Below are positions 16,383-25,090 of a stretch of DNA of 64,000 nucleotides, piece after piece; positions within the stretch are counted from its first letter, which is position 1, and the number at the start of each line of letters is the position of its first letter. The notes under the pieces were generated by a model. It was not told the DNA's origin, did not search any database, and saw only the letters and a list, made by a program, of their open reading frames with translations. The position numbers were made by a program, and so were the translations under genes. This stretch comes from Gemmatimonadota bacterium (GTDB lineage: Bacteria; Latescibacterota; UBA2968), in the NCBI GenBank assembly GCA_026705765.1, contig JAPPAB010000129.1, positions 1-64,000 on the forward strand. The letters are read 5' to 3'.

Positions 16383-17747
16383 TAACCATGGGTCGCCGGT
16401 TTTTTCCAACCAGTTGTTCATTTCTTCCCCAAGCTCTGATACAAGGCCGGGATGTTCTTTGGCGATGTTTTGGAGTTGATAGGGGTCTGCTACGTTGTCG
16501 TGGAGGATTATTTCTTCGCCTTCGGACATTCGCGTGACGACATAGGTGTGTCGGTGTGTGCGCACGCCGCGCGATCCGCCAGCGGGGTCGCCGGGCATTA
16601 CGTTGAGGTAGAGTGCAGAGGTCGGGCGTGTGCTTTCTTCTCTGCCGAGCAGGATGTCGGAGTAATCCGTTCCCTGGACGCTGTCGGGGACCTGTCCCAC
16701 GCCCATGAGGTTGAGCAGTGTGGGCATCAAGTCGGGTGTGCCGATTAACAAATTATCTGTGCCGGGTGTGATTTTTTCTGGCCAGCGGATGATAAATGGC
16801 ACGGTGAAGGATTCTTCGTAGTGTACGGTTTTGCCTATGCGGCCGTGGCTGCCCATCATTTCACCGTGGTCAGAGGTGAAGACTACGATGGTGTTTTTCT
16901 CCAGGCCCTCTGTTTTCAAACAGTCCAGGATGCGTCCAAAGTTTTCATCGACGCCGGTTACCATGGCGAAGTAGTGTTTCGCGTTTTCGCGGGCGCTGTC
17001 GCCGCGTTCATCTGTGGGGACGTTGGGGCGCGTTAAGAGGTCTTCATGGGTGGCATCGCCGTATTGGGCGACGTATTTTTCCGGTACTTGTTTGAATGGC
17101 ATGTGTGGTGGGTTGTGGGATATGACGAGTGAGAATGGTTTTTTGGGATCTCGATATTTGCCACCTTCGTTGCGGATGTAGTTTATTGCGATGTCGGTTT
17201 CGTGTTTGGGAGACCATTCTTTCGGGTCGATGCGTTTGTCAATGGGGTCATTGCCGGTCCAATAGTGGGGGTTGAAGTGCCAGTCGCAACAGCCGTAGGA
17301 ATACCAGAAGTCATAGCCGTGTCTGCGCGGTCCCGGCGGGGTGTATGAGTCCCAGATGACGCCATTTCCTCTTGGCCCTTCGGTGTATTGATACTGCTCA
17401 TTGGGCGGATCGAGGTGTAGTTTGCCCAGGTAAGCCTGATTGTAGCCAGCGTCGTGTAATACGTCTGAGAAGCACCGTGCGTTTTCTGGGAGGTAGTTTT
17501 CGTATTGTACTGTGGTGGAGTTGACGTTGCTGAGTACGCCATTGGCGTGGGGATATTGTCCGGTGAATAGCATTGCCCGATATGGACTGCATACGGGTCT
17601 GGTGCTTACGGCGTCGGTTAATACCAGGCTTTCAGACGCAAATCTGTCGATGTTGGGGGTTATTACGGGGTCTTCGTTCATGAATCCCATGGCCTGTTTG
17701 CGATATTCATCGGGGAATACAAATACGAGGTTGGGGTGTTTAGCCAT
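16374..17747 (-). CDS. Sulfatase (CSPYR type)
   Basis: A 457-residue sulfatase: LVFVFPDEYRKQAMGFMNED (metal site), Cys53 in PVCSPYRAMLFTG as the formylglycine precursor, and VVFTSDHGEMMGSHGRIGK. The start at 17747 has GGAGA properly spaced; an upstream ATG at 17798 would add a non-homologous extension. The C-terminus ends in KTGDPWLRE, with the last codons and stop lying in the repeat element at 16298-16382. It is the third sulfatase within 8 kb, and the differing signature residues imply different sulfated substrates. Confidence 0.92.
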   Translation of the reverse strand: MAKHPNLVFVFPDEYRKQAMGFMNEDPVITPNIDRFASESLVLTDAVSTRPVCSPYRAMLFTGQYPHANGVLSNVNSTTVQYENYLPENARCFSDVLHDAGYNQAYLGKLHLDPPNEQYQYTEGPRGNGVIWDSYTPPGPRRHGYDFWYSYGCCDWHFNPHYWTGNDPIDKRIDPKEWSPKHETDIAINYIRNEGGKYRDPKKPFSLVISHNPPHMPFKQVPEKYVAQYGDATHEDLLTRPNVPTDERGDSARENAKHYFAMVTGVDENFGRILDCLKTEGLEKNTIVVFTSDHGEMMGSHGRIGKTVHYEESFTVPFIIRWPEKITPGTDNLLIGTPDLMPTLLNLMGVGQVPDSVQGTDYSDILLGREESTRPTSALYLNVMPGDPAGGSRGVRTHRHTYVVTRMSEGEEIILHDNVADPYQLQNIAKEHPGLVSELGEEMNNWLEKTGDPWLRE

Positions 17748-17858
17748 CTTTGTCTCCATTTTAAATGCGCGGGAACACACTGCCATAAATTGTGTCAATA
17801 GTCACGGATGTCAAGGATTATACTTTGGGGGTTGGGGCGCGTGTGTCGTTCTACCACC

Positions 17859-17930
17859 CGTCATCGCGGCGTGATGTTGAGCCGCGATCCAGAAGGTGTT
17901 GTTGTAGGGGACGGCCCCCGTGCCGTCCCG
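17859..17930. repeat. GCGGC hairpin repeat plus GTAGGGG palindrome
   Basis: The first half (17859-17896) carries ATCGCGGC and its complement GCCGCGAT around a short loop, followed by CCAGAAGG. The second half (17901-17930) is GTTGTAGGGGACGG followed by CCGTCCC, a second hairpin. Both halves recur together at 41.9 and 42.5 kb in the opposite order. The element ends 5 nt from the stop of the glycosyltransferase gene. Confidence 0.8.
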
Positions 17931-17934
17931 CTCT

Positions 17935-19050
17935 TTATGTTTTTTTTAGGACCCGATCATAAATCACCTCTAATTTTTCGGCTTGTCTTTCCAGGTTGTG
18001 CTGTTTTTCGACGTGGGCACGGCCAGCGCGGCCAAATTGCTCGGGGGAACCGAGGAGGGTGTCCAATCCTTCAGCGAGGCCCGCTACGTCTCGTTCGGGA
18101 TATAATAGGCCGCAGGTTTTGTCGATTACGACTTCGGGGATGTCGGCGTGTTGGGACGATACGATGGGGATGCCCATTGCCATTGCTTCGATTAGCGCGA
18201 CAGGGGCACCGCCTTCGGTGTCGCCATCTGATGCTGTGACGCTGGGATATAAAAGGGTTGTTGCGCGTTTGAGTTCTTCCAGTGCGAGAAGATGGGGAAG
18301 CAGGCCGAGCATTTTGACGCGGTTTTCAAGGTGTAGATTTCGTATTTCAGCTTGTAGTTGCAGGCGCAAAGGTCCGTCGCCGATCATCCGCAGTTGGGCA
18401 TCTGGATATTTTTTTGCTATTTTCGCAAATGCTTGGATTGCGTATTTCAATCCCTTTTTTTCTCGAAATACAGCATAGGTCAATACGATGGGGTGTTCGG
18501 GTGTGTGGTCTGTTCTGAAGGGTATTTTGTCGAGATCTACGCCCAGGTGCTGTACGATTATCCGGTTGGCCGGGCATCCCAGTGCGATGAGTTGTTCGCC
18601 CATGAAGGGTCCTTCGACGAGGAAGAGGTCGCCTTTGGCAAAGAGTCGTTTGTACCGTTTTTGCCATTTTTTTTGCCGGGACAGTGCCGATACGTCCAGG
18701 CCGTAAAAGGTGGTTATGAGGGGGATGCCCGCTCGTTGTTTTGCAGAGAGACATCGGTATCCTTCTTGTCCAAAATGCGCGTGGATGAGGGCGGCGTTGT
18801 GTTTGCAAAGCCAGTTTTCATAGCCAGCGTACGTGCCGCGCATTTTGCGAATGAGGCGCAGAACTGTTCTGCGAATGGGCGAGATATCTTCGGCTGATAA
18901 GACGGGGTCTATGGGGAATTGATCCAGATTCTGGCGCGTTTGTGTGAGGACGATGGGGCGATACCGCTTCAGTGCGCGAATCTGGTCGTATATCCAGGTG
19001 GCTGTGGCTGGTAAGAAGGGGTTGGCACTGTGCGCGACGACAGGTTTCAT
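17935..19050 (-). CDS. Group 1 (GT4) glycosyltransferase
   Basis: A 371-residue GT-B enzyme that transfers a sugar from a nucleotide donor. The C-terminal domain carries IVLTYAVFREKKGLKYAIQAF, LRMIGDGPLRLQLQAE and the donor-binding EGGAPVALIEAMAMGIPIV with the conserved E-x7-E. The N-terminal half has HAHFGQEGYR and TTFYGLDVSAL. It probably builds cell-surface or extracellular polysaccharide. I chose ATG 19050, which has GAGG six bases upstream. No other glycan-assembly genes are adjacent. Confidence 0.87.
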   Translation of the reverse strand: MKPVVAHSANPFLPATATWIYDQIRALKRYRPIVLTQTRQNLDQFPIDPVLSAEDISPIRRTVLRLIRKMRGTYAGYENWLCKHNAALIHAHFGQEGYRCLSAKQRAGIPLITTFYGLDVSALSRQKKWQKRYKRLFAKGDLFLVEGPFMGEQLIALGCPANRIIVQHLGVDLDKIPFRTDHTPEHPIVLTYAVFREKKGLKYAIQAFAKIAKKYPDAQLRMIGDGPLRLQLQAEIRNLHLENRVKMLGLLPHLLALEELKRATTLLYPSVTASDGDTEGGAPVALIEAMAMGIPIVSSQHADIPEVVIDKTCGLLYPERDVAGLAEGLDTLLGSPEQFGRAGRAHVEKQHNLERQAEKLEVIYDRVLKKT

Positions 19051-19069
19051 GTATTTCCTCACTTGGACC

Positions 19070-19130
19070 TTACTTGATAAAGAGATAGAACACGTTGGTC
19101 ATCATACGCTGCACGCGCGAGTCAGGGCCT
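19070..19130 (-). pseudogene. Copy of the 3' end of the dimethylformamidase-like gene (copy 2)
   Basis: Read on the minus strand, this segment encodes RVQRMMTNVFYLFIK followed by a stop. That lines up without gaps with RVQRMMENVFNQFVK and the stop of the intact gene ending at 23360. Nucleotide similarity continues a few bases past the stop (GGACCTTACTT). No further upstream coding similarity is seen. It is either a gene remnant or an attachment-site-like duplication. Confidence 0.6.
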
Positions 19131-19164
19131 TATCGATGGGATCCTTCTCCTGAGGATGATACGA

Positions 19165-20382
19165 TCAACGACCCTTCGGCGCCGGAAACATCTCATAGAC
19201 TTGTTGTATAAGCCTATCTTTCAGGTCCTGGACCTGAACCCCATTCTGATAAACAAGAAATGCGCACACCAACCCCCGCCTCCGATCAATTCGAAAATGC
19301 GCCCCCCACGCGCCGCCGTGAAAAACGAGATCGGCCAGGCCGGACTCTGAAACGTCGTCCCGGAACCATCCCAATCCGTAGGTCCTCCGAGGTCTGTCAG
19401 GTGACTGTAGTCGCCGCATCTCGCTTATGGATGCCCTGGAAAGGATTCGCTTTCCGTCAAACACGCCGTCGTTCAGGTGCATCTGACCAAACACCGCCAG
19501 ATCGTCCAACGTGGTAAACAGCGATCCTCCCGACAGGATGAAGCGGAAATCCTCGATCTCCGCCATGGAACGTTGTCTCTGTAGTTTTCCTTTTTGTCTC
19601 AGATACCCCGTGGGCACCGTCTTTCGCGCTTCGATAGAGGGCAAAAAGGTCGTGTTATTCAGACCCAGGGGGCGAAACAAAGCATCCTGCGCAATCTCCT
19701 CGAGCGACTGATCAAGAGCGACTTCCGCGACACGACCCAACACGCAATATCCAGTGCCGGAATAGATCCATTTCGTTCCCGGCTCATAGACGAGATCGTA
19801 CTCTGCAATGCCATTGACCGCTTCGGCCAGCGGGCGTTCGAAATTGCGGATGAGATCCATCTTTTCGGAAGTGATTCCCTGGTTCCCCCAAAAGCCTGCG
19901 GTGTGCGATAGCAGGTGGCGAATCGTCATCGGCCGCGCAGGCGACTGGTTGCCTTCAACCTTTACCCCTTTGAACTCTGGCAGGTATTTCTCCACCGGAT
20001 CGTCCAGGTTCACCTTCCCCTGTTCAACCAGGGCCATTACCACGCTTGCCATAAAGGGCTTGGAGATAGATGCGATCGGAAGCAATTCGTCCGTAGTGAA
20101 TGGTCGCTTCGATTCGATATCGGCATATCCAAACGCCTCTCGAAAGACGATTTCTCCTTTGTGGGCGACAAGAAAGGATCCCCCCGCAATCTGGCCCTGC
20201 TGCACAGCCTGACGCATAATTCCGGCCAGCGATTCGATCTGATTTTGCGTCACGCCATGCGACTGTAGATCCGTTGCGGCAGACATGGCGCTGCGCGAGG
20301 CTTCCGAGCGTCGTTGTTCTTGAGCGTCGACCGCGTTCTGTATCAGCAAAACGGCAGCGATTATTGCTAGTAAAATTTCCAT
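19165..20382 (-). CDS. Exported beta-lactamase-fold serine hydrolase (class C/esterase family)
   Basis: A 405-residue protein with an N-terminal hydrophobic export signal (LLAIIAAVLLIQNAVDA). Penicillin-binding-protein-fold motifs follow: SISK (the S-x-x-K nucleophile and base at residues ~102-105), YSGTGY (Y-x-N position, here Y-S-G) and FHGGAWG (the KTG-equivalent HGG box). Such proteins are esterases, D-aminopeptidases or transacylases more often than true beta-lactamases. It is framed by two copies of a neighbouring gene's 3' end (19070 and 20462). Confidence 0.85.
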   Translation of the reverse strand: MEILLAIIAAVLLIQNAVDAQEQRRSEASRSAMSAATDLQSHGVTQNQIESLAGIMRQAVQQGQIAGGSFLVAHKGEIVFREAFGYADIESKRPFTTDELLPIASISKPFMASVVMALVEQGKVNLDDPVEKYLPEFKGVKVEGNQSPARPMTIRHLLSHTAGFWGNQGITSEKMDLIRNFERPLAEAVNGIAEYDLVYEPGTKWIYSGTGYCVLGRVAEVALDQSLEEIAQDALFRPLGLNNTTFLPSIEARKTVPTGYLRQKGKLQRQRSMAEIEDFRFILSGGSLFTTLDDLAVFGQMHLNDGVFDGKRILSRASISEMRRLQSPDRPRRTYGLGWFRDDVSESGLADLVFHGGAWGAHFRIDRRRGLVCAFLVYQNGVQVQDLKDRLIQQVYEMFPAPKGR

Positions 20383-20461
20383 TTCTATAGTTCCCTCACC
20401 ATTTTTTGGATACTTTTAAAGCGTCTGCTGCAAAGCTCAGTCTGACTTCTTGGACACTTTC

Positions 20462-20520
20462 TTACTGAATAAACCGATCGAATAGATTCGCTGTCATACG
20501 CTGCACGCCCAAGCTGCCAG
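20462..20520 (-). pseudogene. Copy of the 3' end of the dimethylformamidase-like gene (copy 3), in an otherwise empty 357-bp gap
   Basis: On the minus strand this reads GVQRMTANLFDRFIQ and stop, again collinear with the last codons of the gene at 23360-24991. The rest of the gap 20383-20739 shows no gene. A TTGACT at 20591 could belong to a promoter of the restriction gene, but no convincing -10 is present. Confidence 0.55.
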
Positions 20521-20739
20521 TGTGACATTGACAAACGCATCTGGGTCGCCACCACTGGGTTGCATATCGTTATCCTCTTGAGGCCTCGCGTTGACTTTTG
20601 TAGTATAACACAGTAATTTTGAAATATCAATCTATGACTGTCTGAAATACGTACCATTGGAGAGAACAACAGAAATCCGCTCGGCACGAAGTTACCATGT
20701 CTGGAAATTTACTCCGTTGATAGATGAGGCACAAAATCC

Positions 20740-21807
20740 ATGAATGCAATATATAGAGACACAATCGCCCATCTAATCGAGATGTCGCCCTTCGAGATTG
20801 AGCCCGATGTACAAATAACCAGTCGCCCGCCTACTATGGCGAGTTCTATGTTTCTTACGAACAAGGAACAGGGCGACTGGGCAGAAGAGATTGTCTTCAA
20901 TGCAATCAACGAAAACTCTCAGGAATATTGTGCAATAAAGTACGGTCGTGCGGAGTCTTTGGCAGCCGGTGACCCCGGGTTTGCCGACTTTTATGCTTCT
21001 TATATCGATGAGTTGAACACGATTGGTAAGAAACCCGATCTTCTCGTCTATAAGCGGGAGGACGTTCCAGAGCATTACAACCTGGATGATGATGCGTTCA
21101 TTCGGAACGCCGTAGCGGCTATTGAGGTTCGTTCGAGTAGTTTTCTTGCAAATAGATATTCGTCATTCATGGATAATAGAACACGCGATGCGGAATCTGC
21201 CATTCTACAAATTCAACGGGAGATTCTCTCAGAACCCTACGCGAGCCTGCTTGCAGAAAAGAGTCCTGCACTTCATGAAATGATAGAAAACGCAACCATC
21301 AATACGTTTCGAGAATTGAATTTCAGGCGAAGGGGCTGGTATTCGACGGAGCCTTTGCGAAAGCTGAGTGAGCTTTTGAAATCTCTAAAAGAGCAGATGC
21401 AAATCCTTCAAAAACGGGACTATCTCAGCATCACACCGAAGCTCGAAGATCTGGCACTTGTCAACCGTTGGATTCAGCGTTTCGGGGTGAGGCACTGCTA
21501 TTTGCAGGTGTTTTTTGACAAGGCATACGTTATTCCGTTTCAGGATATTCTGGAAATAACCTCTGATCCGAAAAATGAAGGTGTGGTGTTCTCCATAGAG
21601 CGGGATGTCAAAAATCAAGGCAAGACAACTATCAAGATCAATGTTCATGTTGGAAAAGAAATTTTGGGCAGGATTGATATGCCGCAACACCGCTCTGCTC
21701 TGAAAGAGTTAGAGCGCGGGCGTCTTCTGTTTTATGTCACCTTCCACGGCGGGCGTGGCTACCTCGATCCGGCTGTTTTCTCTCAGGAGATATTAGATGC
21801 AGGTTAA
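20740..21807 (+). CDS. Probable type II restriction endonuclease (AccI-like)
   Basis: A 355-residue protein whose central part has a PD-(D/E)XK nuclease layout: GDWAEEIVFNAIN (helix with Glu), GKKPDLLVYKRED (active-site Asp) and AAIEVRSSSFLANRY (Glu, with Arg in place of the usual Lys). The arrangement and the PDLLVYK/IEVRSS pair recall the AccI family. It overlaps the following adenine methyltransferase by 11 nt, the typical gene order of a type II system. Recognition sequence is not predictable here. The AccI label is from memory of the family and is only moderately certain. Confidence 0.68.
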   Translation: MNAIYRDTIAHLIEMSPFEIEPDVQITSRPPTMASSMFLTNKEQGDWAEEIVFNAINENSQEYCAIKYGRAESLAAGDPGFADFYASYIDELNTIGKKPDLLVYKREDVPEHYNLDDDAFIRNAVAAIEVRSSSFLANRYSSFMDNRTRDAESAILQIQREILSEPYASLLAEKSPALHEMIENATINTFRELNFRRRGWYSTEPLRKLSELLKSLKEQMQILQKRDYLSITPKLEDLALVNRWIQRFGVRHCYLQVFFDKAYVIPFQDILEITSDPKNEGVVFSIERDVKNQGKTTIKINVHVGKEILGRIDMPQHRSALKELERGRLLFYVTFHGGRGYLDPAVFSQEILDAG

Positions 21808-23329
21808 TCAAGCCGAATACCTGCGGAGCGTTGGCGAGAAGCATCGCAAGAGATATGGGCAGTTCTTCACTCGTCCTGAAGTGGCCGAGTTTATGGTGCA
21901 GTGGGTTCTGGAATCAGAGCAGAGGGTGCTCTTTGACCCCAGCTTTGGTCTGGGTGCTTTTTTCGATCCCGTTGCCGACGATCCGAGCATCGTGTTTGCC
22001 GGAAGTGAGAAAGATTCCAAAATCCTCGATTTCTGGACAGGCGAGTCAGGGGGACGGAAATTAGATATTGAGCATGAAGACTATCTGCTCTCATGGGGGA
22101 AAACGCACGCCAATATTGTCTGCAATCCGCCTTACATGCGCTTCCAGAAGTTTATTGGCAGGGATTCTGTGTTCAAGGCGTTTGTCGATAATCTGGGCTT
22201 GAGATTGTCGGGATATACGAATACGGCATCCGCATTCCTGCTGAAGTCGCTGTCCGAACTGAATGGGTCGGGTCGGCTTGCGTATATTATGCCTCTTGAG
22301 TTTCTCAATACTGGATACGGGACCATTGTTAAGAAACGTCTTATCGAGAGCGGTCATCTTGTCTCTATTATCAATCTTAAATGCGAGAAGGACATCTTTC
22401 CCGATGCAATAACCTCAGTGGGAATAATTCTGTATGATGCCTGTCGGCAATATTCTCACGTTGATTTCCATATCGCTGATTCCATTTCTTCATTGGAAAA
22501 CATCCTTGAGAACCAGCCAATTACCAGGGTCGCATTGGAGCGACTCAATCCCGAGTTGAAGTGGTTGTCATACTTCCAGACAAATACATTTGACATCAAT
22601 CATCAAATAGCCGTACCGCTAAAATATTATGGTCATTTCAGCAGAGGTATTGCCACCGGAGCCAACGAATTTTTTGTTTTGAAACCGTCTCGCGCCAAAA
22701 CACTGGGAATCAATGGCCCGGAGGTTGTTCCCTGCATTACGAAAAGCTCTCAAATTCGGCAATCCGTATTTGGTCGTGCAGACTACGATGATTTAGTTAG
22801 AAACGACGCGCCTGTTCTGCTATTCAGTGTCAGTAAGACACACTCGAAACGCGCGGCAGATTATATTCGAAGTGGGGAGGAGAGGGGTTATAACACGCGG
22901 TTTTTAACAAAAAATCGAAATCCCTGGTACAAGACGGAAAGGAGAGCACCCGCCCCCCTTTTGCTTGGCGTGTTTTCACGTGGCGGCTACAAGATTATTC
23001 GCAACAGAAGTGAGGTGTTGAACTTGACGTGTTTTCACGGCTTTCAGCCCAATATTATTGGTATGGCATATCTCGACCGCCTGTTTCTCTATTTGGCCTC
23101 TGCGCCGGGGCGCGATGTCGTTTCATTATGTGTTCGAAGATACGGTGACGCGCTGGATAAGTTCGAGCCTAATGATCTGAATCAGGCGCTTGTACCAGGC
23201 CAGCAGGTGCTTGATGAACTTTCGAATGGGGAGGTCGCGAAAGCCGTTCGCTGTGCAGAAAGAACCGGAAAAACGCCCGGCTGGATAGACACTTTCTTTG
23301 AGCAATTGATGATACCCACCGACCATTAG
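21797..23329 (+). CDS. N6-adenine DNA methyltransferase of the restriction-modification pair
   Basis: A 510-residue gamma-class methyltransferase. Motif I is VLFDPSFGLGAFFDP (AdoMet binding, residues ~39-53) and motif IV is NPPYMRF, with the catalytic Asn at residue 110. LAYIMPLEFLNTGYG follows. The C-terminal ~250 residues resemble the target-recognition domain of TaqI/Eco57I-type enzymes. It would methylate adenine in the site cut by the upstream nuclease and protect host DNA. The 11-nt overlap suggests coupled translation. R-M pairs usually arrive horizontally, and this one sits in a region with duplicated gene ends. Confidence 0.88.
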   Translation: MQVNQAEYLRSVGEKHRKRYGQFFTRPEVAEFMVQWVLESEQRVLFDPSFGLGAFFDPVADDPSIVFAGSEKDSKILDFWTGESGGRKLDIEHEDYLLSWGKTHANIVCNPPYMRFQKFIGRDSVFKAFVDNLGLRLSGYTNTASAFLLKSLSELNGSGRLAYIMPLEFLNTGYGTIVKKRLIESGHLVSIINLKCEKDIFPDAITSVGIILYDACRQYSHVDFHIADSISSLENILENQPITRVALERLNPELKWLSYFQTNTFDINHQIAVPLKYYGHFSRGIATGANEFFVLKPSRAKTLGINGPEVVPCITKSSQIRQSVFGRADYDDLVRNDAPVLLFSVSKTHSKRAADYIRSGEERGYNTRFLTKNRNPWYKTERRAPAPLLLGVFSRGGYKIIRNRSEVLNLTCFHGFQPNIIGMAYLDRLFLYLASAPGRDVVSLCVRRYGDALDKFEPNDLNQALVPGQQVLDELSNGEVAKAVRCAERTGKTPGWIDTFFEQLMIPTDH

Positions 23330-23359
23330 CACCCTCTGTCCTATTCCCATTGTAGGACC

Positions 23360-24991
23360 TTACTTTACAAACTGATTAAACACATTCTCCATCATGCGCT
23401 GCACGCGCGGGTCCGGGCCTTTCGGTTTGGCATGCCTGTGTGCGGGCAATACGTGGCCGGGAGGCGACGACAAGCCTTGCGCCCACCAGATCGTCCCGGC
23501 GTTGAATACGACATTATTCTTTGGTCCATCGTAGATCGTAGCGGCATGAGGACTGTACCTGGGATTCTTCGGTAGCATCGGTCCCTCGGCCAGAACTTCA
23601 AAGTTAGGCAGTTCGAGAGCAGGCGATCCATGCCATTCCCAGCCTATTAGTCCATCGATGGTGTCACCTTTTTGCATGCCAGTGCCATCATAGATCCAGT
23701 GATTGGGTTGGGTGCAGGTCCAGTCACCTCCGCCAATGCCGGCGGTGCGTCCCCCCATGAGCAACGCCGCGTCCGGCCCCGCTGGATACTTGGCGGGGGT
23801 GCCGCGTCGCTTGTTCAACATCTTGCTGAGTTCCTCGCCAATGAACTTATCTTCGCGTCGCATGATCCGGTGGAGCTGCCCCTCGGCAGAGGGTAGCAAA
23901 GGCACCACACCCCAAACCGAATTACCACTCAGAAAGGCAAGGTTGACGCCCGCGTCTCGGGCCGCGCTGACGTTTTCGTACATCTCCCGAGTCCAATACT
24001 CGTCATGGCCCACGGAGATAAAGCCTTTCGCGCGTTGTAATCTCGGACCGTGCCTGTGCGTATCCACATTTGAGATATACGACACATCGTAGCCCTGCTG
24101 CTCTATCCAATAGGAGAGGGGGAATTCCCAAAGAAGAAATTCGCCCGTGCCCACGGACTTGGGATTCTTGACCAGATGGTCCTGGCAGAACTGGGCGTAG
24201 GGACGGTCAAAACTCACCCACCCGGTATCGTTATGGTCCGTGCTCCACTTTTTCCTTTTTTTATATCCCGTGTAGCCATTTTTGTCGTTGTGATAAAGAG
24301 ACCACTCGTTGGTAGGCCAACTGTTGTAGGCTTGCCAGGTCATGTCGCTGCATTGGAAGAGCAAATCGCAGGGGCGATCATCGCGCACAATAAAGATGAC
24401 GTAGCTTTGCACGCCCCCTTCTTTCGCGGTGAGTTTGCCCAGATAGACGCCGCTGAGCCAATCGTCGGGAATCTCAAATTCTACGGAAGGTTCCCAGGTG
24501 CATTCGCGCAGACGGTTTTCGCCTATCGGCGGATCGGCCTGGGTTTTGCCCTGTATAGAATCAAAGCGCTTCATGAAACGACCGCCGGTTCCGCCGTAAT
24601 AGCCTGTGCGGAAGATCTCCAGATCAAACTGGGACACTGGATTCGTGCTCACCATGACCTTGATCGTGTCGCCAGCACTCACGCTTGTCTCGGAGCAGTA
24701 GCCCTCGATTCGCGGGGAACGCCACAACGCCACCGGTTCGATGTCGTTGATGTCGGTCTTAGTGAGCAACCAGTCGCGCGTTCCACGCCTGGCGTTTTCG
24801 AGTTGGATGCGATTGCGTCGTTTTGATTTCGCTACGTTTGAATTTCCGTAGAGTTGTGGTGCGCCAAAGGTTCCGGCTGCCAGACCGAGACTTGCGGTGG
24901 CGACGCCTTTGATTAAATCGCGGCGATTCAGGCCATTTTGACGTGCAAAACGCTTCCAAAAATGAAAAACTGCTTTCAAAGCTTTGCTCAT
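23360..24991 (-). CDS. Tat-exported N,N-dimethylformamidase beta-subunit-like protein
   Basis: A 543-residue protein with a twin-arginine signal (NRRDLIKGVATASLGLAAG, residues ~22-40). The body resembles the large-subunit C-terminal region of N,N-dimethylformamidase: EIFRTGYYGGTGGRFM, CSDMTWQAYNSWPTNEWSLY, and SVGHDEYWTREMYENV, the stretch carrying candidate iron-binding Tyr and Glu residues. The native substrate is probably another amide or a polymer; formamide hydrolysis is not assured. The start at 24991 has CAGGAG nine bases upstream. Its last codons are duplicated at 20462 and 19070. Confidence 0.8.
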   Translation of the reverse strand: MSKALKAVFHFWKRFARQNGLNRRDLIKGVATASLGLAAGTFGAPQLYGNSNVAKSKRRNRIQLENARRGTRDWLLTKTDINDIEPVALWRSPRIEGYCSETSVSAGDTIKVMVSTNPVSQFDLEIFRTGYYGGTGGRFMKRFDSIQGKTQADPPIGENRLRECTWEPSVEFEIPDDWLSGVYLGKLTAKEGGVQSYVIFIVRDDRPCDLLFQCSDMTWQAYNSWPTNEWSLYHNDKNGYTGYKKRKKWSTDHNDTGWVSFDRPYAQFCQDHLVKNPKSVGTGEFLLWEFPLSYWIEQQGYDVSYISNVDTHRHGPRLQRAKGFISVGHDEYWTREMYENVSAARDAGVNLAFLSGNSVWGVVPLLPSAEGQLHRIMRREDKFIGEELSKMLNKRRGTPAKYPAGPDAALLMGGRTAGIGGGDWTCTQPNHWIYDGTGMQKGDTIDGLIGWEWHGSPALELPNFEVLAEGPMLPKNPRYSPHAATIYDGPKNNVVFNAGTIWWAQGLSSPPGHVLPAHRHAKPKGPDPRVQRMMENVFNQFVK

Positions 24992-25090
24992 AATATACAC
25001 TCCTGATAACGAAATACTTGACACTTCCCAACTGCGTCCTATAATAGCCACTGAATTTTATAAACACAATGCGAAAAATGGAGTTTTTTT

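Noticed and set aside
24176-24826. 216-codon plus-strand frame inside the dimethylformamidase-like gene
   Set aside because: No RBS or family likeness; the minus-strand frame has a Tat signal and domain motifs.
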